Assembly (NCBI GenBank): GCA_019090895.1
Contig: JAHRVB010000228.1
Span: 1-64,000, forward strand
Length of the DNA stretch: 64,000 nt
Direction of reading: 5' to 3'
Origin: Kangiellaceae bacterium
GTDB lineage: Bacteria > Pseudomonadota > Gammaproteobacteria > Enterobacterales > Kangiellaceae
In this document: positions 60,352 to 64,000 of the stretch, one piece after another
Numbering within the stretch: the first letter of the stretch is position 1
Layout of the letters: the number at the start of each line of letters is the position of its first letter
Made by a program: the position numbers and the translations under genes
Notes under the pieces: generated by a model
What the model was told of the DNA's origin: nothing
The model's input: only the letters and a program-made list of their open reading frames with translations
The model's database searches: none

Positions 60352-61176
60352 ATGCAAGATGAAAAATTACAGAAGATAATGGCAAATGCGGGTGTGGCCT
60401 CTCGTAGGGAATCTGAAAAATGGATTCAAGCGGGTCGTGTTAGCGTTAATGGAAAGATCTCAGAAATTGGTGACCGAGCCTTGCTGACAGATAAAATAAG
60501 AGTCGATGGTAAGATTCTTCGCGTCACTAAACCAGAAGATTTCCAACGAAAAATGATTGCCTATCATAAACCGGAAGGTGAAATTTCGACCAGAAAAGAT
60601 CCTGAAGGGCGACCAACAATCTTTGATAGTCTTCCTACAGTACGTAATTCACGATGGTTGAGTGTTGGGCGGTTAGATTTTAATACCAGTGGTTTGATTT
60701 TTTTTACAAACGATGGGAATTTGGCTAATAAATTGATGCATCCGTCTCTAGAAATTGTAAGAAAGTATGCAGTAAGAGTACGGGGGCAGGTGACTGATGA
60801 TATATTAAAGCAGCTGCAATCAAATGTTGACTTAGGTGACGGTGATGCTAACTTTGATACTATTGAGGATGGCGGCGGCGAAGGCGCAAATCATTGGTAT
60901 CACGTGACCCTTAAAGAGGGGCGTAATCGAGAAGTTAGGCGGTTATGGGAAGCTTTCGATATCCAAGTATCACGTTTGCACAGAATAAAATATGGTCCTT
61001 TTGAATTGCCTCGAGCTATCAAAAGAGGACGCTATAGAGAATTAACTCCGGAAGAATTAGTTGAGTTTGAAAAATTAGCTGGCTTACAAAGCACCAAGGT
61101 AAAAGTGGTTCGTCAGATTAAAAGTAAACAACGTCAAAATAAAAGACTTAAAGCGAGAAAAGTATTTAAGAAATGA
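60352..61176 (+). CDS. rluB: 23S rRNA pseudouridine synthase (RluB-like)
   Basis: S4 domain 'EKLQKIMANAGVASRRESEKWIQAGRVSVNG', 'VGRLDFNTSGLIFFTNDG'; follows scpB. Confidence 0.92.
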   Translation: MQDEKLQKIMANAGVASRRESEKWIQAGRVSVNGKISEIGDRALLTDKIRVDGKILRVTKPEDFQRKMIAYHKPEGEISTRKDPEGRPTIFDSLPTVRNSRWLSVGRLDFNTSGLIFFTNDGNLANKLMHPSLEIVRKYAVRVRGQVTDDILKQLQSNVDLGDGDANFDTIEDGGGEGANHWYHVTLKEGRNREVRRLWEAFDIQVSRLHRIKYGPFELPRAIKRGRYRELTPEELVEFEKLAGLQSTKVKVVRQIKSKQRQNKRLKARKVFKK

Positions 61177-61751
61177 TCAAACTATTCAGTAAAAAATCAC
61201 TCCTCGCGATATTGGTTTCCTGTGCTCTTACTGGCTGTGGTGATTATCCGGATTATAGTTATTCCCAATCCGATAGTTACTGCATGATGAGTTTCCCTTT
61301 CGCCGGAGGAATCATCGGTCGTCAATATATAGGGTATTTCAGAGTAATATCAACACTGCAATACATGGATGCTGATCCGGAAATTCGGGTTATCGCAACT
61401 GGTCCTTCGCATATTGATTTAGAACCGGGTAGTTTTCAACTGCTGGAAATTGGTGATAAGAGTTTTAAACCGGAATATAAATCGAGACATTTAGAAGCTG
61501 AGTTACAACTCTACGGACCTAGTTTTATCTTCAGTGATGAAGAATCCTTAGAGATATATCAATTTCTGCGAGATGGAGAAAATCTTGATATTTTTGGTAG
61601 AATTGAAGTCGGTCATCAGTATGAAACATCGGTGTACAATTTTTTCTTCGGCTCTGCCGATGAGCAATTGAATCACTGTGTGAACCGCTTATTAAATAAA
61701 GATGATTTGAAGGTTCTTGCAGCTAAAAAATTGGAGAACCGCGGCGCATAA
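61173..61751 (+). CDS. lipoprotein of unknown function
   Basis: Signal and lipobox 'ALTGC'; ATGA overlap with rluB stop. Confidence 0.7.
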   Translation: MIKLFSKKSLLAILVSCALTGCGDYPDYSYSQSDSYCMMSFPFAGGIIGRQYIGYFRVISTLQYMDADPEIRVIATGPSHIDLEPGSFQLLEIGDKSFKPEYKSRHLEAELQLYGPSFIFSDEESLEIYQFLRDGENLDIFGRIEVGHQYETSVYNFFFGSADEQLNHCVNRLLNKDDLKVLAAKKLENRGA

Positions 61752-61767
61752 GCTTAGTGGAATGACA

Positions 61768-62619
61768 CTAAGACGTCATTATAGCGCCCTTGTCGACCCC
61801 CTCGTAAGCTTTGACTCGGTAGCTGCTGTTAGAATTATTCAACTTTAAATTGTTGGCTAGGTAACTCGCAATTAATTCAACGGTAGTATCGGACTCAATT
61901 AGAAAACACTTCGATTTTGGGATCATCAACTGAAAAAGCCCCTGGTTTGCATGGTACTCAAAAATCCAGCACTCTTGGTTTGAAAAAATTACTTCCTCTT
62001 TAATATCCTCATTAGTTGCTAGATAGATATCTTTCCACTCTGTCGCTATTTGTTCTGAACACTGAGTGGAAAATTCACCATCTTTCCATACTTCAATCTT
62101 TGAGCGATGCCCGTGTGCAATTCTTTGGCAGTCACCAAAGTGTTTTTTTAATCCATGGGCGTAATGATAAAACGCGCCTTTGATGGCTTCTGGACGGAGT
62201 GAAAGTTTTAGGCCCGTTACATTATCAGGCAATATTTCAGCAATTTTTTGATGGATGCTAACCGCGATTGCTGCCGGAGTGACTTCATTTGCATCCACAA
62301 AATAAACGGCTTGTTGTGGGCTAATATGCTTGTAGTAGTTACCGTCTTCTGATTTCATTAATAGTGTTAGTTGTTGAGGGGTCTGTTCAATTTCTAACCC
62401 TGGATACTGTCTTGCTACGAGTAACTTGTGATCGACTAGATCATCGACACACGACTTGATTCTTTTCTTTACATACGAAAAGTCGAATAACATTCCTTCA
62501 TCATTGAGCTCTCCTTGTAGTTCAACATCCATTATTAAACTTTCTCCCACAATTCCACGTTGAGAGTGAAAATAAGCGAAATCAATAACGGTTAAATTGT
62601 CGACAAAAAGCGCTTGCAT
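61768..62619 (-). CDS. 6-carboxytetrahydropterin synthase (QueD/PTPS)-like protein, long form
   Basis: 'GMLFDFSYVKKRIKSCVDDLVDHKLL', 'CQRIAHGHRSKIEVW', 'VKAYEGVDKGAIM'. Confidence 0.75.
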   Translation of the reverse strand: MQALFVDNLTVIDFAYFHSQRGIVGESLIMDVELQGELNDEGMLFDFSYVKKRIKSCVDDLVDHKLLVARQYPGLEIEQTPQQLTLLMKSEDGNYYKHISPQQAVYFVDANEVTPAAIAVSIHQKIAEILPDNVTGLKLSLRPEAIKGAFYHYAHGLKKHFGDCQRIAHGHRSKIEVWKDGEFSTQCSEQIATEWKDIYLATNEDIKEEVIFSNQECWIFEYHANQGLFQLMIPKSKCFLIESDTTVELIASYLANNLKLNNSNSSYRVKAYEGVDKGAIMTS

Positions 62620-62722
62620 AGTTGATTATTTCTAATAATTTGAAGGGAAAGTCTAATTTTACCATAAGAACCTGTTAAAATTACCTATCGTTAGCAGTAG
62701 AAGTAAAGAAATCAGGATTTTA

Positions 62723-63772
62723 ATGATGAGTAAACAGTTCCAAGTGTATGGTATGGGAAATGCATTAGTCGATTATGAAATCGAAACTGACAGAGTAGAA
62801 CTTATTGAGCTTGGTATTGATAAAGGCTTGATGACTCTGATCGACTCAGAGCGACAACAAGTTTTATTTGATGCCGTTGGTCGTCGTACCTATTCGCGTG
62901 CGTGTGGCGGTTCGGCCGCTAATACTATTATTGGCGCGCAGACCCTTGGCGCTAATTGCTTTTATTCTTGTAAGGTGGCTAATGATGAAACTGGTCTTTT
63001 TTACCGAGATGACCTTCTTGCGCACAACGTATGCAGTAACTTAGCGGTAGAAGAGCTGCCCGACGGTTTGACTGGCAAATGTCTGGTTTTTATTACACCT
63101 GATGCCGATCGAACCATGAATACCTTTCTCGGTATAACTAGCGAGCTAGGTTTTTCACAAGTTGATATAGAAGCACTGAGTAATTCAGAGTATTTATACA
63201 TAGAAGGTTATCTTGCTGGTTCTGAAACGGCATTAACTGCGGCCGTTGAAACCATGCAGTTAGCGAAAAAAATGAATATCAAAACATCTTTTTCGTTATC
63301 AGATCCCAATATGGTTAAGTTCTGCCGCCAAGGCCTAGAGGCCATTATCGGTGATGGAGTTGATTTATTATTCTGTAATTACGATGAGGCAACTGAATTC
63401 ACAAACACCAATAATTTGAACGATGCAATTAAGATATTGAGTTCACAGAGTAAAATTTTGGTAATAACTCTCGGCGCCGACGGGGCAGTGATTGTATCGG
63501 AAAGTAAAAGAATTGATATTCTCGGCAATGCGGTCAATGCAGTAGACACCAATGGCGCAGGTGATTTGTTTGCGGGTAGTTTTCTTTGTGGCTTAACCAA
63601 TGGATTAAATTTAAAGCAATGTGGCGAGTTAGCCAGTTTTGCGTCTGCACAGTTAGTCACACAATTTGGACCAAGATTAGTCGAGAAAAAAATTAAACTA
63701 GTACGAGAGTTTGCCGAACAATTAGGCCTGAATTTTTTAAATTCAGTTAAGTTAAGTACTGAGTTGGATTAA
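62723..63772 (+). CDS. adenosine kinase / PfkB family carbohydrate kinase
   Basis: 'YGMGNALVDYEIE', 'SRACGGSAANTIIGAQTLGANCFYSCKVANDETG', 'VDTNGAGDLFAGSFLCGL'. Confidence 0.92.
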   Translation: MMSKQFQVYGMGNALVDYEIETDRVELIELGIDKGLMTLIDSERQQVLFDAVGRRTYSRACGGSAANTIIGAQTLGANCFYSCKVANDETGLFYRDDLLAHNVCSNLAVEELPDGLTGKCLVFITPDADRTMNTFLGITSELGFSQVDIEALSNSEYLYIEGYLAGSETALTAAVETMQLAKKMNIKTSFSLSDPNMVKFCRQGLEAIIGDGVDLLFCNYDEATEFTNTNNLNDAIKILSSQSKILVITLGADGAVIVSESKRIDILGNAVNAVDTNGAGDLFAGSFLCGLTNGLNLKQCGELASFASAQLVTQFGPRLVEKKIKLVREFAEQLGLNFLNSVKLSTELD

Positions 63773-63789
63773 ACGAATGGGAACTTTGG

Positions 63790-64000
63790 ATGTTACGTAA
63801 TCTCTGGGTGATGCGGCATGGCTTGGCGGAGGACCAGTTCGAAAGTGACTTTTCACGAGAATTGTCAGAGCTGGGAGCAAAACAAGCGAAGAGTGTCGCA
63901 AATCAAATAAAAGATAGCTCATCGCTACAACCTTCGTTTATGTTAGCGAGTCCGTTTGCGCGGACTCAATACACAGCTGAAATCGTTCACCAAACACTAG
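63790..64000 (+). CDS. sixA: phosphohistidine phosphatase SixA (partial)
   Basis: ATG 63790 reads MLRNLWVMRHGLAEDQFESDFSRELSELGAKQAKSVANQIK...LASPFARTQYTAEIVHQTL, an RHG-motif histidine phosphatase; runs off the window. Confidence 0.88.
   Translation, partial: MLRNLWVMRHGLAEDQFESDFSRELSELGAKQAKSVANQIKDSSSLQPSFMLASPFARTQYTAEIVHQTL

Noticed and set aside
1-64000. Search for CRISPR arrays, tRNA/rRNA genes, intact IS elements or phage genes
   Set aside because: No regularly spaced repeats, tRNA-like cloverleaf motifs, transposases, integrases or phage structural genes recognised by eye; small RNA genes could still be missed.

Overview
The 64 kb window looks like a gammaproteobacterial chromosome segment of moderate to low GC. 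I saw no rRNA, tRNA, CRISPR array, phage or intact insertion sequence. The right part (about 37.7-64 kb) is mostly conserved core: psrA-like regulator/fadE, an OmpA-like lipoprotein, a K+ channel, a diverged holD-rimI-prfC cluster, TatD, a GspE/PilB-type ATPase, valS-holC-pepA, lptF-lptG, trpS, scpA-scpB-rluB, a QueD-like protein, adenosine kinase and a partial sixA. The left part (about 1-37 kb) is more accessory: a HigBA-like toxin-antitoxin pair, a membrane winged-helix/beta-propeller regulator, a diguanylate cyclase, an NYN protein next to a U32 (RlhA-like) protein, an ECF sigma/anti-sigma/PDZ operon, an OPT transporter, TetR-SDR and LysR-oxidoreductase divergons, a LytS/LytTR pair and a tandem RND efflux operon. 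I found no clear new defence or mobile system. The best leads are: (i) a roughly 300-aa diverged HolD (psi) with a long linker, (ii) gene remnants absent from the ORF track (GGDEF C-terminus, M23-like C-terminus, LysE with an in-frame stop), (iii) an ECF/zinc-anti-sigma/PDZ-only cassette, (iv) a CadC-like regulator with a small exported protein and a perfect 16-bp inverted repeat inside its gene, and (v) several clean operator-like palindromes. All homology calls come from reading motifs by eye. No database search was run.
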